Shown here: positions 47,357 to 58,859 of the stretch, piece after piece
Layout: the number at the start of each line of letters is the position of its first letter
Position numbering within the stretch: the first letter of the stretch is position 1
Assembly (NCBI RefSeq): GCF_029227915.1
Contig: NC_079875.1
Span: forward strand, 30,697,501-30,761,500
Direction: 5' to 3'
DNA length: 64,000 bases
Origin: Hydractinia symbiolongicarpus
Taxonomy: Eukaryota; Cnidaria; Hydrozoa; Anthoathecata; Hydractiniidae
The notes under the pieces: generated by a model
The model's input: only the letters and a program-made list of their open reading frames with translations
What the model was told of the DNA's origin: nothing
Databases searched by the model: none
Made by a program: the position numbers and the translations under genes

Positions 47357-49278
47357 CTGGCTTGCTTTTTCTGTTTGCTAGCTAGCTAGAGATACATATC
47401 CTAGCCATAATAGCTAGCTGTGAGCCCTTATCCTCCTTATTCCACGATATCTAATCAGCTGCAATGTGACATGGTTACAGCCCTTTTTAGCTGGTCAGCT
47501 GATTTGGCGGAAAAGCTCTAGGGCTCTGGCATTCAGAGCTTGCTGAAGAGAGGTTTTTTCCTGTGCATTTCTTCTCACGGAAACGTCATTGAGGTTTTCA
47601 ACTACTCTCGAGTGTAGATTGATGCCTTCTGATTTGTTTATACACAATACCTTTGTGCGAAGAAATTGAATAAAAATAACCGCACTTCACCTAGCGTCCC
47701 CATCCTATTTCCTGCCACCCAAATGTAAAGCCAAAGAACTTCCTGCTGAAAATGTAAGCAATGGAATTCATCTAGCTATAGCTATATCATCAGTCAAGCG
47801 CTTGTCTGTTCTGCATCAGTCAGAGGACATATCCCCAGTAGTATATTGATTTAGGGCCTTCAAAAATTTATCTTGGGGCCCATTAACAAGATTTTGTCCG
47901 TTAAGGTCTTCACCTCTTAACGGATCCTCCCCAAAAAACTGAAATGATTCGCTGGTTTACGACAGTATGTTCTTCCTACTAGCTCATAATGTTGAGACTG
48001 TGCTGCCATCTTGATGCCTTCTAAAACATTTCGGGGTTGATTATAATGCTCAGACATTTTCAGTCAAGTTATAGAACAATAAGAAAATGGTTTTTAATGG
48101 ACAATATCCTGTTATCAGGGCCCAAAATATTTTTAGAAGGCTCCTTTGCTAAGGCGCAGGTATCAATAGGTAATAGCTATAGCTAGCTATAGCTATGCTG
48201 ATATATAGCTACCTTCCGCTCCCAAAGAAGTTAATCTCAAAACGATCATAACATATTACTACTGAATAAAAAATCATTTGTTTCGCAAATCAAATTGTAA
48301 AAACTAGAAATTAACCCCAACTTCGTTCAGTTCTCCACCATATCGAAATGGATAAATACTTATTCAAACTTATTTCGGATATATATATTTATATATACTC
48401 CAATTGTGACCAATTTTGACGATGTTACTACGTTGCTCAGGGATGCGCTACCTATATGAAAAATAGGAGCTATAGGGGTTTTAAACATGCTATATATGCC
48501 CCCGTATGTGCTTTTAGTAACTCTATTTCAGATTTAGCATTTAATCCAACGACAAAACCTGAAATTTTACTGGCGTTGACAAAAAACTTCCCTATGAGTC
48601 CCCTATGAAAATTTCATCATTTTCCGACGAGGAACAAAGTGAGGTCAAAATTACTTTAATGTTTGCCGCTTTTCACCCTAGCTCTTTTTCAAGATAGTGA
48701 TATAAATGCAAATGGGAAAAAGGGATATATTTTCTTAAACTATGTTATAAGAAAAGTCCATGAGCTAAATCAGGACAAGGTAGAAAAACACAAGAACAAA
48801 TTCACCATTAATAATCATGAAATGATGGTCTTTTTAATATTTCAGAATAAATTGCTAATTAATTTCAGAATAACAGCTAATTAAGAAATTACTAATTATA
48901 ACCCGAGAAAATTAAATGCAATGTCAAAGAAATGCTTAATTTCTAATTTTATTAGGCAGAGTGGTTGCTGTACTTGGACATTGAAGTGCTGTGTATATTT
49001 AGACTCTGTTGGCTGCTTTTCCCCCTTATTCTTTTAGATACTTGGCTTGAACGTTTGTTGAAATCAGTGGATAAATATTTCGTAGTTTAAAAGACAGTAA
49101 GGCAGTATTTCCTCATGGTAAGTTATCCTGTAGGTTAGGTTTCCAATTCATTTCACCATTTCTTGCCTAACATTTGTAACAACTTACATCGACTTTTATA
49201 GGTACATAATTTTTTTTTATCATATGTCAAGTAATCCACCGAATATTTATTTTGTGTAGATGTTTGGAATCATATCAG
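47357..49278. other. Mostly non-coding stretch, possible large intron
   Basis: AGCTA-rich patches at about 47385-47420, 47770-47785 and 48170-48195. A Lys/Asn-rich open segment at about 48685-48880 (YVIRKVHELNQDKVEKHKNK) might be a coiled-coil exon but has no clear splice sites. Confidence 0.3.
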
Positions 49279-51024
49279 GTGCACAGTTGCTCCAGTTTTA
49301 AGTGGAAAATCTCAAAGGAAAAGAAAGGTTCTGAAAAAGTAAAGAAGGGTATTCAGGTGGGTTTTTATAAAGATTGCTGTTTTTAGCAAACCTTTTTTAA
49401 AAGTATTTATTTGTACAACTGGCTGCTGTATAACTATATTGCATTTTTTTTGCAGAAAAAAGTGGAGAAAATGTTTGAAACTGATGTAGATGGAAGTGAG
49501 ACGATCACACATATTGAGAATGACTTATACGAACGATTTCAGGTGTGTAAGCAGATCTTCAGATATGTTATAACTTGATTTAAGAATTTTATTAGACATA
49601 GAACCTCAGGTTTTACAAGTAGCATGCGCTTGAATATAGCTGTGCTTTAGGTTCGGTTGGAGTTGATAAAGTACATGAAAGGACAAAAGGGAAGTGAATC
49701 TGTTGGGCTGCTGTCCCTTACCGAAAATAAATAAGGTAATGTTTTTTCTGTGATATAGTATTTATCTTTGTACGTTTTCTTAACTTACAGTTTAAAGTAC
49801 ATTCTTCTTAGCTTGATGGACAAGATGAATGTGATGTCGATAGCCAAGAAACAAAAAGCTCTGAAACTGATGAAGTAAATAAATTATTTCCTTTGGTTAT
49901 TTTTGGGTCTCTTGCCATTTACCCTAAATGTGCCTCGAGATTTCCCTTGCGTGTATATGCTTACAAACCTTATAATATGGCAAAAAATATAAATAAAGAC
50001 CTTAAAAAAAATTTAATTTAATATCATAAGGTATAGGTCTTGTGTTATTTTTAGCTTTTCAATGATGTCCCACTAAGAAAGAAAAAAAAAATGGTCGTAC
50101 ATGCCTACAAAACAAGACAAACTGGTAGAAAAACTGGATGGCGCCAATAAGCGGTTGACGAGACCAGAAAATTTAACATCAACATTGAGCTATCGGATCC
50201 ACGAATTGAAAGAAAAAAATGCGTCGCTGCTGCTAAGAAATGCCGAATTTACAAGGTTAAAGCCGGATTGAACAATTAGGCATAAATCGATCAGTACAAA
50301 TGGTTGATGCATCCTTGTTTGCGAGTCGTTTTCATACAGGAGAACCACTATTGCAGGAGGAAACCCCTTGCATTCTAGATTCGCGTTCATTTCTACGCTG
50401 AAAATAACAGATTTTTGTGAAGGTGTTTTTGCATCTACTAAAAGGGCTATGTTCGATGTCGGAGATACTGTGATATTGAAAACGTTTTCAAAAGATTGTC
50501 GTCAAAATAACAAATTGACAAAATGTTGCCCATGTAAGTCACGTGCACCGGATTTTGAAGCTTATTGGTCGGCACGGAGTCGTGCATTTCGATCAATCGT
50601 AATTTTCCGTGCTTCATTACGATCGCCATTGGAAATTAGGTTTTCAAGACATTTCTTCAACTTCAGTTTTTAAGCGAAATCTGACAGGCATTGCAAGCGG
50701 AATTAGCTTTTTGCATAGTAAGGGTGTGTGTTACACAACCATATCGTTGCAGACAATGTAATTCTTCACGGACAGGATTTGTTTCCTATTCTGATAGGAT
50801 TCAGTTTTGCTTACCGTGCAACATGTGTTAGGAACAGTTGTGTAGATATGATCAAACTGTTTCCACATAAAGCGTGTTTAGCACCGGAATTATTTCAGTG
50901 TTGTCCTGTGTCGTATAGTACGGATATATTTAGTTATGGGAAACTCCTCGATAACTATTTGAAAACTATGTCTGTCATGGATGACAAAGCGCGAGATTTT
51001 TCAGGAGAGTGGGCTTGCTTCTGA
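49279..51024 (+). pseudogene. Multi-exon gene ending in a degenerate protein kinase domain
   Basis: Exons with clear AG and GT borders: 49279-49356 (SFKWKISKEKKGSEKVKKG), 49456-49542 (KKVEKMFETDVDGSETITH), 49651-49735 (VRLELIKYMKGQKGSESVGL, with a TAA at its very end), 49812-49874 (LDGQDECDVDSQETKSSETD) and one from 50055 (LFNDVPLRKKKKMVVHAYK). Three of them are exact multiples of three in phase 0. Downstream, several frames carry kinase-like sequence: ILKLIGRHGVVHF (near 50552), LTGIASGISFLHSKGV (50680-50728), then HNHIVADNVILHG in place of the HRDxxxxN loop, FPILIGFSFAYRA in place of the DFG region, and LAPELFQC with DIFSYGKLL for the APE segment. Catalytic Asp residues of HRD and DFG are missing and at least two frameshifts and stops occur. 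A decayed kinase, possibly transposon-associated. Confidence 0.5.
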
Positions 51025-51673
51025 CGGAACTAGGATACTAGTTCCATAGGATTGATAGGCAAAGATAAAAATATTTTCAACTTTAAATTGTATTTTCTTC
51101 TTCCAATTTTCTTCATGCACCCACCAAGTTTAAAAATTGATAAATAGTGGATAAAACTTGGCGGAATTGACGGAGAGGGAAAAAAATAATTTTGGCGGGA
51201 ATTTATTTGTGCGGGCGGCGTCAATACCACCAAATTTTCTTTCCGCAAAAAGATTTCTTCCCTTGGAAGTTATAATTTTTCGACTTTCTTCTCTTTCCAA
51301 ACTGCAGTACGTCCAGAAATTTACGCAAGTATGCGAAATTACTTTAATCAGAAAATTAGACGTGGGTGGCCATTCTGCTGTGTCAGCACATTAGGCGGGA
51401 TGGAGGCATTCTCGGAGCCATTATTTTTTGTATGTATGGATTAGTTATGATATTTAAAAAAGATACATTCGCAATGTCGTTCAATATCGGTTTCGCTAAA
51501 ATAAACATCGCAAAACCATATTTTTCAACGAATCAAACAAATTAAATCTAGAAATAATTTATACAGCGTTAAATATCCTGTTAAGGTACTTGTTCAAGCT
51601 CGACCTTAGTCAGGGATTTCTTCTTAGGGCGGGGAAATCGAAAGGAGAAGGGGTGGAAAAATTACGCTGGGTC

Positions 51674-51979
51674 TCAAACGAATTTTCTGCGGTCGGAATA
51701 CTGATCGATAAATCCGCGAAAGTTTCTTAGTGCTGGAGAACGATAGCCAATCCATTTAACCTGATATTCTCTCCGATCATTGACCTCTCTGTGAGTCATT
51801 ATAAAGTCAATGAAACCTTCGTTTTGGGCAGACTTATCCAACACTTCTCGAAGAGTCACAACCTTTCCAGATTTGTTTGGAACATTGTCCACTAAATTAA
51901 GTGACTGGGTATTTATATCAAGCTCTTCGCGTTGAATGGCCTCTTTAGATTTTCGCTTTCTTCCATTAAATTCACGCAC
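51674..51979 (-). pseudogene. Chromodomain-like fragment
   Basis: The minus-strand frame of 101 codons reads a basic start (FNGRKRKSKEAIQ), then GFIDFIMTHREVNDRREYQV and KWIGYRSP. IxxIxxHR....EYxVKWxGY is the core of a chromodomain, common at the C-terminus of integrases of chromovirus (Ty3/gypsy) and Polinton elements. The usual NTWEP end is not in this frame; the alternative frame has ENSFETQ at the right position, suggesting a frameshift. No integrase core is seen beside it. Confidence 0.45.
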
Positions 51980-52055
51980 AACTGTTTTCTCCGACTCTAC
52001 ATTATCTTTTGACCATGCGGTTGTTCAATTCGCACTTGCTCCTGGTCCTGTTGGT

Positions 52056-52650
52056 TTAAATTGACCGTTTTGGATGACTCGGCAATGCAACTACAGCAGT
52101 ATGTCTCACAGAAATAATAAAAAAGATCAGCGTAAAAACAGCGAGCAGAAACTTAACCATGATAACAGATGTTTTACCAGTGAAAGATATGTGTTGCATA
52201 TTCTCTTTTAATATTTTTAGCTGGACTTGGGAACAATTGCTAGGCTTTTTAAACATAAAACCGGCCGGTAACCCATTTACTGTTACGTGACCATTATCTA
52301 CCTGTTTGTAGGGAACTGTTGTACGCTTCCCATGTGATGCCAAATCTATAATAGGAAGAGAAAACTAATGTAATTGAACACTAGAAGCAGATTACAAACC
52401 TCTTTTTAAATAAGTAAAGCCACGCGGCGTACATATTTTTTGATTCAGTTGAAGTTAAAGATGTTGTTTCTATGGTTGCTTCAACCGGTAGTATAATAAA
52501 TTTGAAGAATGAAAATAATGAAGCTAATCGAAACATGGATATCTTATGATTGGAGCATTTATTTTCTTTGAAATTTTGCACAAATGTCAAGTTATTTTGA
52601 CCAAATTTCCAACTTTTTGAGGCCGCACGTTGAATCATACACATTGCCAT
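52056..52650 (-). pseudogene. Unrecognised minus-strand fragments
   Basis: Two frames: 52650-52381 (AASKSWKFGQNNLTFVQNFK, ending hydrophobic) and 52343-52056 (YKQVDNGHVTVNGLPAGFMF, KKPSNCSQVQLKILKEN, then a hydrophobic segment). Their first halves have normal coding composition and the second halves look like intron or chance. They may be exons of a transposon or host gene. No family recognised. Confidence 0.25.
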
Positions 52651-52837
52651 TATAACTCATAACACTACAAACTTTTATTTGTGTTTGAAATATGCTTAAG
52701 GAGTCATCTTTGTTAGAAAACACCACATTTTTGGTTAACTTTTAGTTAAATATGTGCATAATTATCACAATCATTCTGAAATGAGAATTTTGTGTAATTT
52801 TTCAGTTCCTTGTACCTATATATACATGTTATGTATA

Positions 52838-53350
52838 TCATCGTCATCGTCATCGTCATCATCATCAGAATATTTAAAAGGATACAAAGCGTCAGCTACG
52901 TAAAGTTTTATATAAAATTTACTACTGTTATTAATGCTAGTCCTGTGAACATAACAGTATAAAAGTATAAAGTAAAACTCTTAAAAGGTTAGTAGGTAAA
53001 AACCAACCCTGCTCTCAGGGCCATTTTCCTCTGGAGATGTAGAGTAAGTCGGAAAAGGGTCCTGGGATGGAGGATGGTAGATATGGATAAAAACAATCTA
53101 AAAATTTATTAACATATACATACAAAATCAGTTAAAATGTTTTCTTATTTCAATTGTAAATTGACTATAAGATTCCACTTTTCTAATACCTAGTGGAAGA
53201 TCGTTAAACACTTTAGCTCCTGCATAAGCAAAAGACTGTTTTCCTAATTCAAGTTTGACTTTAGGTAACTTCAGAAGATAACCAGAGTTTCTTGTCTTCC
53301 TGGAATGATTATTGATTTCAAAATAATCGTTAAAACTTGAACACAGATCT
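52838..53350 (-). mobile_element. LINE 3' fragment, copy 3
   Basis: Minus-strand C-terminal ORF2 fragment, 53350-53128: FNDYFEINNHSRKTRNSGYL, LKLPKVKLELGKQSFAYAGA and KVFNDLPLGIRKVES, with a stop at 53128-53130. The HxxRxxxxxLxLPKVK...(S/F)F..(G)A..(F)N.LP pattern matches the end of CR1/Jockey ORF2. The element ends in a (GATGAC)n microsatellite tail at 52838-52868. Confidence 0.8.
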
Positions 53351-53639
53351 TATCCGGGGACTTCTTGACGAGACAGTACGCTTCCTTGTTGATAGCACTG
53401 ATTATACACGGAACCTTTACTCACGGAACCTAATACAGTGGCTTATATTTTATTCTAACTTGATATAGTTTTTTTACAGGGAAACCACCTGAAAGAAATT
53501 GCGGCTTTTGTTCAAACTAAAACTTAGGATTCAAACAAAAAATAATAAATTAACATTTTACTAATTGTTTGTAAGTAGCAGCAGGATGTTCTAAAAGAAA
53601 AATTGTATTGTTAATTTTTATTGAAAAGAAAATAATAAA

Positions 53640-54760
53640 TATTTAAATTTTGACGGAAGTGAGGATGAAAACGAAAATGATGAAAATATGGATATGTTAA
53701 TTACACTAATGGAAGAATGAGTCATGTTTTGACAAATTTGAATTGTGGTTGGTTAGCCCCGATGGTAAGTGACAAAATAAAAGTGCTGCAAAACCAAACT
53801 CCAGACAAGTGCAACTAATATTGAAGGACACCAGCCGAAGTTCATACGAATTATCCGTTCTTTTTGATCGCATGAATATCAGGAATCAATGGTTACTGAA
53901 TTCTGAAAAACGAAGAAAAGCTGGAAGTATAAAAAGTTACCTTCATTCCCTATGTCATTTTTACAAGTATATTTTGTGTGATACACCTGTCCTTTTTAAA
54001 GATTTCGTCAAGGACCGTCCAAGCATGATAGTTATCATGGGGAACTGGATTGTAGAGTATAGAAAAAAAGCCAAGAGTGACAAATGGATGAAAGATTTGG
54101 AGCAATTGGATCAGCTCATAACAACTGAAGAGGTCAACACCTTGGATAATTCAACACACGTATCCAATTGTCGCAGGAATATCAAGGAAGTGTTGGCCAC
54201 TGGTAGAATCCCAACATTCTAGCAATTCACCTCTGTTTGAGATTAAATATGGACTTATCTCTGCTTGGATAACGCGTCAAGGACGGGTGCTTTGGCTAAC
54301 ATTACAACCAAAGAGTTCATGCGAGGGGGAATGGCAAAATGGAATATATATTGTGAGTGTTTTTAACCACAAAACTAATCGGTATTCTTTCAACATTTTC
54401 GAAATAGGTTAGAAGGCCTCAACAATGAAAAAGGTTCTGCCAACAACCCGTTTTTACCCGCTGGAGCGGAAATGAAATGTCTTCTTCGATGGCCACAGGC
54501 CAGCTAAACTCATTTTGGAATAAAGCAATGGGAAGAAGTTTGTTGCCACCACATCTTAATGCAACGCTAGTCCGCAAAACGTGTATCACTAAAACTCATT
54601 CTTTGAGGCCGGATTTGGAACAAGGCAACAGCCAGACGGTCGTGCTTTCTGCAAGAAAAGTCAAAAAATGCCGCCGGAACAAGTAAGGAGCTGAGATCTG
54701 TACTACGCCAAACTGGGAATGAAAGAAAAGTCAACATTACATGCAAGCTTTTTAGATCTT
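53640..54760 (+). pseudogene. Crypton-type tyrosine recombinase, broken
   Basis: Plus strand. An acidic start (GSEDENENDENMDM) precedes the SAM-like DNA-binding part: FELWLVSPDGK, a stop at 53776-53778, then SRQVQLILKDTSRSS, KAGSIKSYLHSLCHFYKYIL and onward to the end of that frame at 54222. After a shift LDNASRTGALANITTKEFMR (near 54270) gives the first catalytic Arg region. A further frame (54477-54686) holds MSSSMATGQLNSFWNKAMGR, NATLVRKTC and THSLRPDLE, the distal catalytic region. The order and motifs fit the tyrosine-recombinase proteins found in Crypton-like elements of cnidarians and other animals. At least one stop and two frame changes make it inactive, though some gaps could be introns. 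Confidence 0.65.
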
Positions 54761-54899
54761 ACCTCACTACAATTACGAGATAAAATTCGTTACTTCATCA
54801 CGTCAAAACGAAGAGAAAAAAAGGCGATGAAGTTAGAGATAAAGGTAATAATTTGAATCATTGCATTTTAATACGTTTTCATCTCGCCATCCCTCAGGC

Positions 54900-55382
54900 A
54901 ACATTGTCGCACCGACCGCTGAAGACAAAAGGGAGGTTTTCATGTCAGCTGCAATCCGTCGCGATGCCGAATCCGTATCTTCCGTGACCTGGGATCGTTT
55001 GACCTCGGAGACAGCAAAAGACACTGGTATGCTATCCCTGATAGAAGCAATTCGTTGCGGCTTCCCAGAGGATCGCAGATTGAATAGCACTGTCGGAGCG
55101 TTCTTGCGTTATCGACAGGGTTTGTACGAGATTGATGGTGTAGTCATTTACGAGGACCGCACTGTTATACCACCTTCTCTACGTGCTATTACACTAGCTG
55201 CTCTCCATTCAGCGCATCAAGGTGTCTCACTGGTGGGTGCTCGAGCTCGAACAATACTTTTCTGGCCTGGAATGACCGACAATACCGAACGTGTTAGACA
55301 GAGCTGCAAAGATTGTGTCAAGAATGCCCCATCTCAAACCCCACTCCCAGCCATTGTCTCTACACCTGCGGAGGATTTGTGA
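54900..55382 (+). pseudogene. Ty3/gypsy-type integrase zinc-binding fragment
   Basis: An open frame of about 160 codons ends at TGA 55380-55382. The C-terminal part has the HHCC zinc-binding layout: LHSAHQGVSLVGARARTILF, then WPGMTDNTERV and CKDCVKNAPS. It is preceded by the linker GLYEIDGVVIYEDRTVIPPS typical of the region between RNase H and integrase in gypsy polyproteins. The catalytic DDE core that should follow is absent; unrelated sequence begins within about 60 bp. Confidence 0.75.
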
Positions 55383-55436
55383 ATCATAGGATAGGAGGAA
55401 TTACTCGCCATTATTCTTTTGTAAATCATTTATTAA

Positions 55437-55513
55437 ATGAGTAACAGGTGGCCTGTGGAGGAACTTATATGCGTTAATCTTTTTTTAAATATACCACAAT
55501 GAGTAACAGGTGG
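55437..55513. repeat. Direct repeat ATGAGTAACAGGTGG, two copies
   Basis: Copies at 55437-55451 and 55499-55513, just upstream of the TATA box of the viral relic. In the first copy the repeat merges into a small palindrome, ACAGG-TGG-CCTGT. Confidence 0.85.
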
Positions 55514-55521
55514 TTTAGAAA

Positions 55522-55531
55522 TATATAAAAG
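55522..55531 (+). promoter_or_regulatory. TATA box candidate
   Basis: TATATAAAAG lies 30-40 bp upstream of the ATG at 55561, suitable for a compact viral-type promoter. No experimental support. Confidence 0.5.
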
Positions 55532-55560
55532 CATTGCAAACTCTCCGCAAATCATTCTGA

Positions 55561-56957
55561 ATGGATGACTGGGTCACATCACAGCTTTTGGAAGTAGTAG
55601 AAAACGATGAAGAACAAATCTCACCAAAATTATTGGACGACATACTTCGTACTGAAAGACCCAACCAATTCGAGAGAAGATGGAATTACCACCAGCACAA
55701 AATGTCAATGGACGCCAGTCGACTCTTAAACGAAATGAGTGAGGTTACTAGTTCGATCAAAAGAAGACATACAGATGACCCAGGAATTTCTCAATTAAAC
55801 AACAACATTGCTTCTACAACATTGCCCAACGGAGAATGACTGGACCATATCAACGTACTTTCCGACTCTTAACGAAACCGTCCATTTGCTTAGTGGCCTT
55901 CCAACAAGAGAAATGTAAATGCGGTAGTGGTGAAGAAACAATTGCACATGGTCAACTTAATTGCCATTATCTCATAGGTGTCTTCGAAACAGGAGGCTCG
56001 AGCAAGCACTTCAGAAATACCAACTTGCCAAAACTCTATCAACTGGCCCGACGATTTAACCCAAGGAAATCCTACAAAGCCTGTATTAGAAACCATCATG
56101 ATAACCTACGAATTGCCCATTGCAAAGAATGCAACTGGAGACAGCAGATCAAGAAAGTCCACAACCTTCTTATCTCATACTTCACCATATTGTACTTTCC
56201 GGGACTGTACAACAGCAAAGACGATGAATACACCGGCAAAGACGAAACAGACAGAAAATGTGAAAAGCTTATTTGTAAAATAAATTACTGATAACGGTAT
56301 AATTAATGACATAGGATACGACTTGTTATTGTCCGAAAGTTCAAAACTACGTGAATATGAACAATTTATTCAACTGAACCAACTCGAAACATTAAAAAAA
56401 ACAATTTTCAGGTAAAATTGTTTACTGAAAGCTTCTAGTTATTTTTTACCAGCTTGTGAAACTTTGTTTAATACTTATGTAAATGCCGTTAACCATTTGC
56501 TAAAAACTGTTGCTGATGAAAACTATATTTCTGTCGATGGTTTCTGTGAAATTTTAGCTAAATGGGCTTTTAATTTGAATCCTAAAAAAAGGGTTTAATA
56601 CTTTTTGGTACATCAAGTAGTGGCAAAACGTTTTTATCCAATTTACTTTGCAACATGTTTCCAACAGAACATGTGGGTGTTTAATGGTCCTACAGGACAC
56701 AATCCATCTCAATTTTTATTTAAGTTTTTATCTTCTTCTTAAATTACAAATGTGATGAATTTGTATTTGAAAATTTTGGAATTTTGCAACAGATGAAAAA
56801 TCTATTTGAGGGGTCAAAATTTTCACAAACAGAAGTTAAGTATAAGGCACCTAAAAGAATTTTACCTCAGCCTACCATTCTTACAATAAATGGAAATTCA
56901 CTTTGTGATATTTTCAAATGGCATTATGCTGAAATAGAGAATTTCCAAAACAGATAA
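55561..56957 (+). pseudogene. Endogenous parvovirus-like NS1/SF3 helicase relic
   Basis: An ATG at 55561 opens a 92-codon frame (MDDWVTSQLLEVVENDEEQ), after which coding similarity, if any, moves among frames (55836-56291, 55978-56283). Around 56590-56640 a P-loop reads GTSSSGKT, preceded by a helical stretch and a KK-containing approach typical of SF3 helicases of the NS1 type. A TAA lies shortly after the P-loop (about 56680). Further on, 56745-56957 encodes acidic and LFEG/VKYK-like motifs plus PTILTINGN, the position of SF3 motif C (TxN), ending at a TAA at 56955-56957. Multiple stops and frameshifts show an old inactive insertion. Parvovirus-like is the best match by motif order; related SF3 helicases of other small DNA viruses cannot be excluded. 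No capsid gene or terminal hairpins were recognised. Confidence 0.55.
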
Positions 56958-57064
56958 AAAGGTTGGGTTTTTCCAACAAAATGGCATATTCCACAGTAAA
57001 AAACCTTGGTAAAATCAGTATGACAGCTTCTTTCTGATTCAATTGATGTGATAACTACAACATT

Positions 57065-58753
57065 TTGATAAACTTTTCCATCTTAAAGAAACTGATTGAA
57101 AATGTATCAAGTTGTCCAGAAGGTGATAGTGGTTTGATATTCACCGACGAAGAGAACAAGCGCCGAGGATTTTCACATAAACTATATTTTAAATGCTCTA
57201 GTACTAGATGTACCTTTGCATACAGTACTTTTACTTCTAAAGAAGTTGTAGTAGATAAGAAAAAGAACAAGCAAGGAAGAAATTTCTTTGATGTCAATTT
57301 AAAGATGGTCATAGCTTTTTGAGAAATTGGTAAAGGACATCGAGCAATGACCGATTTTTTCTAGAATGGCTAATATGGCTTGTATGAGCATAAAAGGCGT
57401 TTCAAAATGCCAACACTATTATGCAGGAATCTTATGCTTTCGCTGCTGAACAATCAACAAAAGAAGCAGCCATGAAAGTTAAAGAGGAAGCCAAAGAGGA
57501 AGACAATGCTTCAGGAAAGAAACTTATTACCGTTTCAACTGATGGTGCCTGGCAGAAACGGGGCCACGTCTCGCTTAATGGTGTAGTTGCTACTATCAAC
57601 AAAGGAAAGTGTTTAGATTTTGAATTTTTCAGCAAATATTGCAGAGGCTGCCAAATGTGGCATAAGAATGAAAGTAAGCCTGGTTATCAGGCATGGAAAG
57701 CCCACCACATTTGCTCCTTGAACCATGCAACATCATCAGGTGCAATGGAAGGTTCTGGTGCAGTAAAGATTTTCAACCGCTCTGTTGAAAAAAACGATCT
57801 AATTTATAAATATTATTTGGGGGATGGTGACTCTTCGTCGTATGGTAATGTTGTTGCTAGGAAACCATATGAAGCATATGGCATAGAACCCGAGAAACTA
57901 GAGTGTATTGGTCATATAGAAAAACGTATTGGAACCAGACTACGCAACCGACCCAAGGAAAAACATAATGGGATGAAGCTGACAGGCCATGGCAAACTAA
58001 CTAAAGTTGCAGTTAATGCCGTGCAAAATTATTTTGGTATGGCCATAAGTCAAACATCAGCTTTAAAGTCGTTAAATGATAAAGAAAAAGTGTACCAAAG
58101 GAAAAAAAAACATTCGAGCAGTTTTGTACCATTGTACTGATTTCCCTGACACAACTCGTCATCACATACTTTGCACAACTGGTCCTAATAGTTGGTGTAA
58201 GTGGAAAAAGTCAGAAGGAGCATCAGTTGACAATTCCTACAGACCAAAAGTAAACTTGCCAATTTGGATATATGATATTGTAAGGAAAGACTTTGAGGAA
58301 TTAAGCGATGATAAAATTTTAAAAAGGTGTACCCATGGAAAGACACAGAACTGTAATGAGAGTCTTAATAACGTAATTTGGTCAAGGTGTCCCAAAAATA
58401 TATTCTTACATAAATCTTCTTTCGAAATGGGAGTCAATTCTGACGTATTGCATTTTAATGAGGGAACAGCTGGTGTTAAAAGAGTCTTGAATTTTTTGAA
58501 TCTTGAAATTGGGGCTAAAACCATTTTGTCGTCATCTCGTAAGGATAAAGCCCGCTTGTCGAATATGGCTAGAAAAGACACTTTAAAGGTTAAAAAAAGA
58601 AGAAGAAAATTGAGAGCTACACAATTACCGTCAAGCCACAGTGCAATCGAAGAAGATATAGTCGCTTCAATGCACGCCCAATTCCACGATAACTTATCCA
58701 TGCAAAATATCTCCCGCTGTACGGTCACTTCTTCTTTCTTTAATAAAAAATGA
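57065..58753 (+). pseudogene. Mutator-like domain transposase, frameshifted
   Basis: The N-terminal part (57065-57322) reads LIFTDEENKRRGFSHKLYF, KCSSTRCTFAYST and FDVNLKMVIAF, then a stop. The middle is in shifted frames with IFSRMANMACMSIKGVSK. The main frame, 57421-58140, contains LITVSTDGAWQKRGHVSLNG, FFSKYCRGCQMWH, MEGSGAVKIFNRSVEKN, KYYLGDGDSSSYGNV and LECIGHIEKRIGTRLRN. A frameshift at a nine-A run (58102-58110) moves to the next frame (to 58753) with VLYHCTDFPDTTRHHILC, GPNSWCKWKKSEG, CTHGKTQNCNESLNNVIW and SRCPKNIF. This is the order of the Mutator-like transposase domain found in many animal MULE-type elements: SxDGAWxxRG, YLGDGDS, ECxGHxxKRxGxxLR, SWCK, HGKTQNxNES. Inactive by at least three frame breaks. 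Terminal inverted repeats were not located. Confidence 0.85.
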
Positions 58754-58859
58754 ATCACACTGAATGAGGTGTTAAATACTTTTCTACGTCGGCTTTCTCG
58801 CAATTAAAAATCGTTATAAATAGGTTATACTCATTACTGTTGACTAGAGGTCTAAATTT

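Noticed and set aside
58237-58803. 188-codon minus-strand frame
   Set aside because: Exact complement of the C-terminal part of the Mutator-like transposase; a shadow frame.
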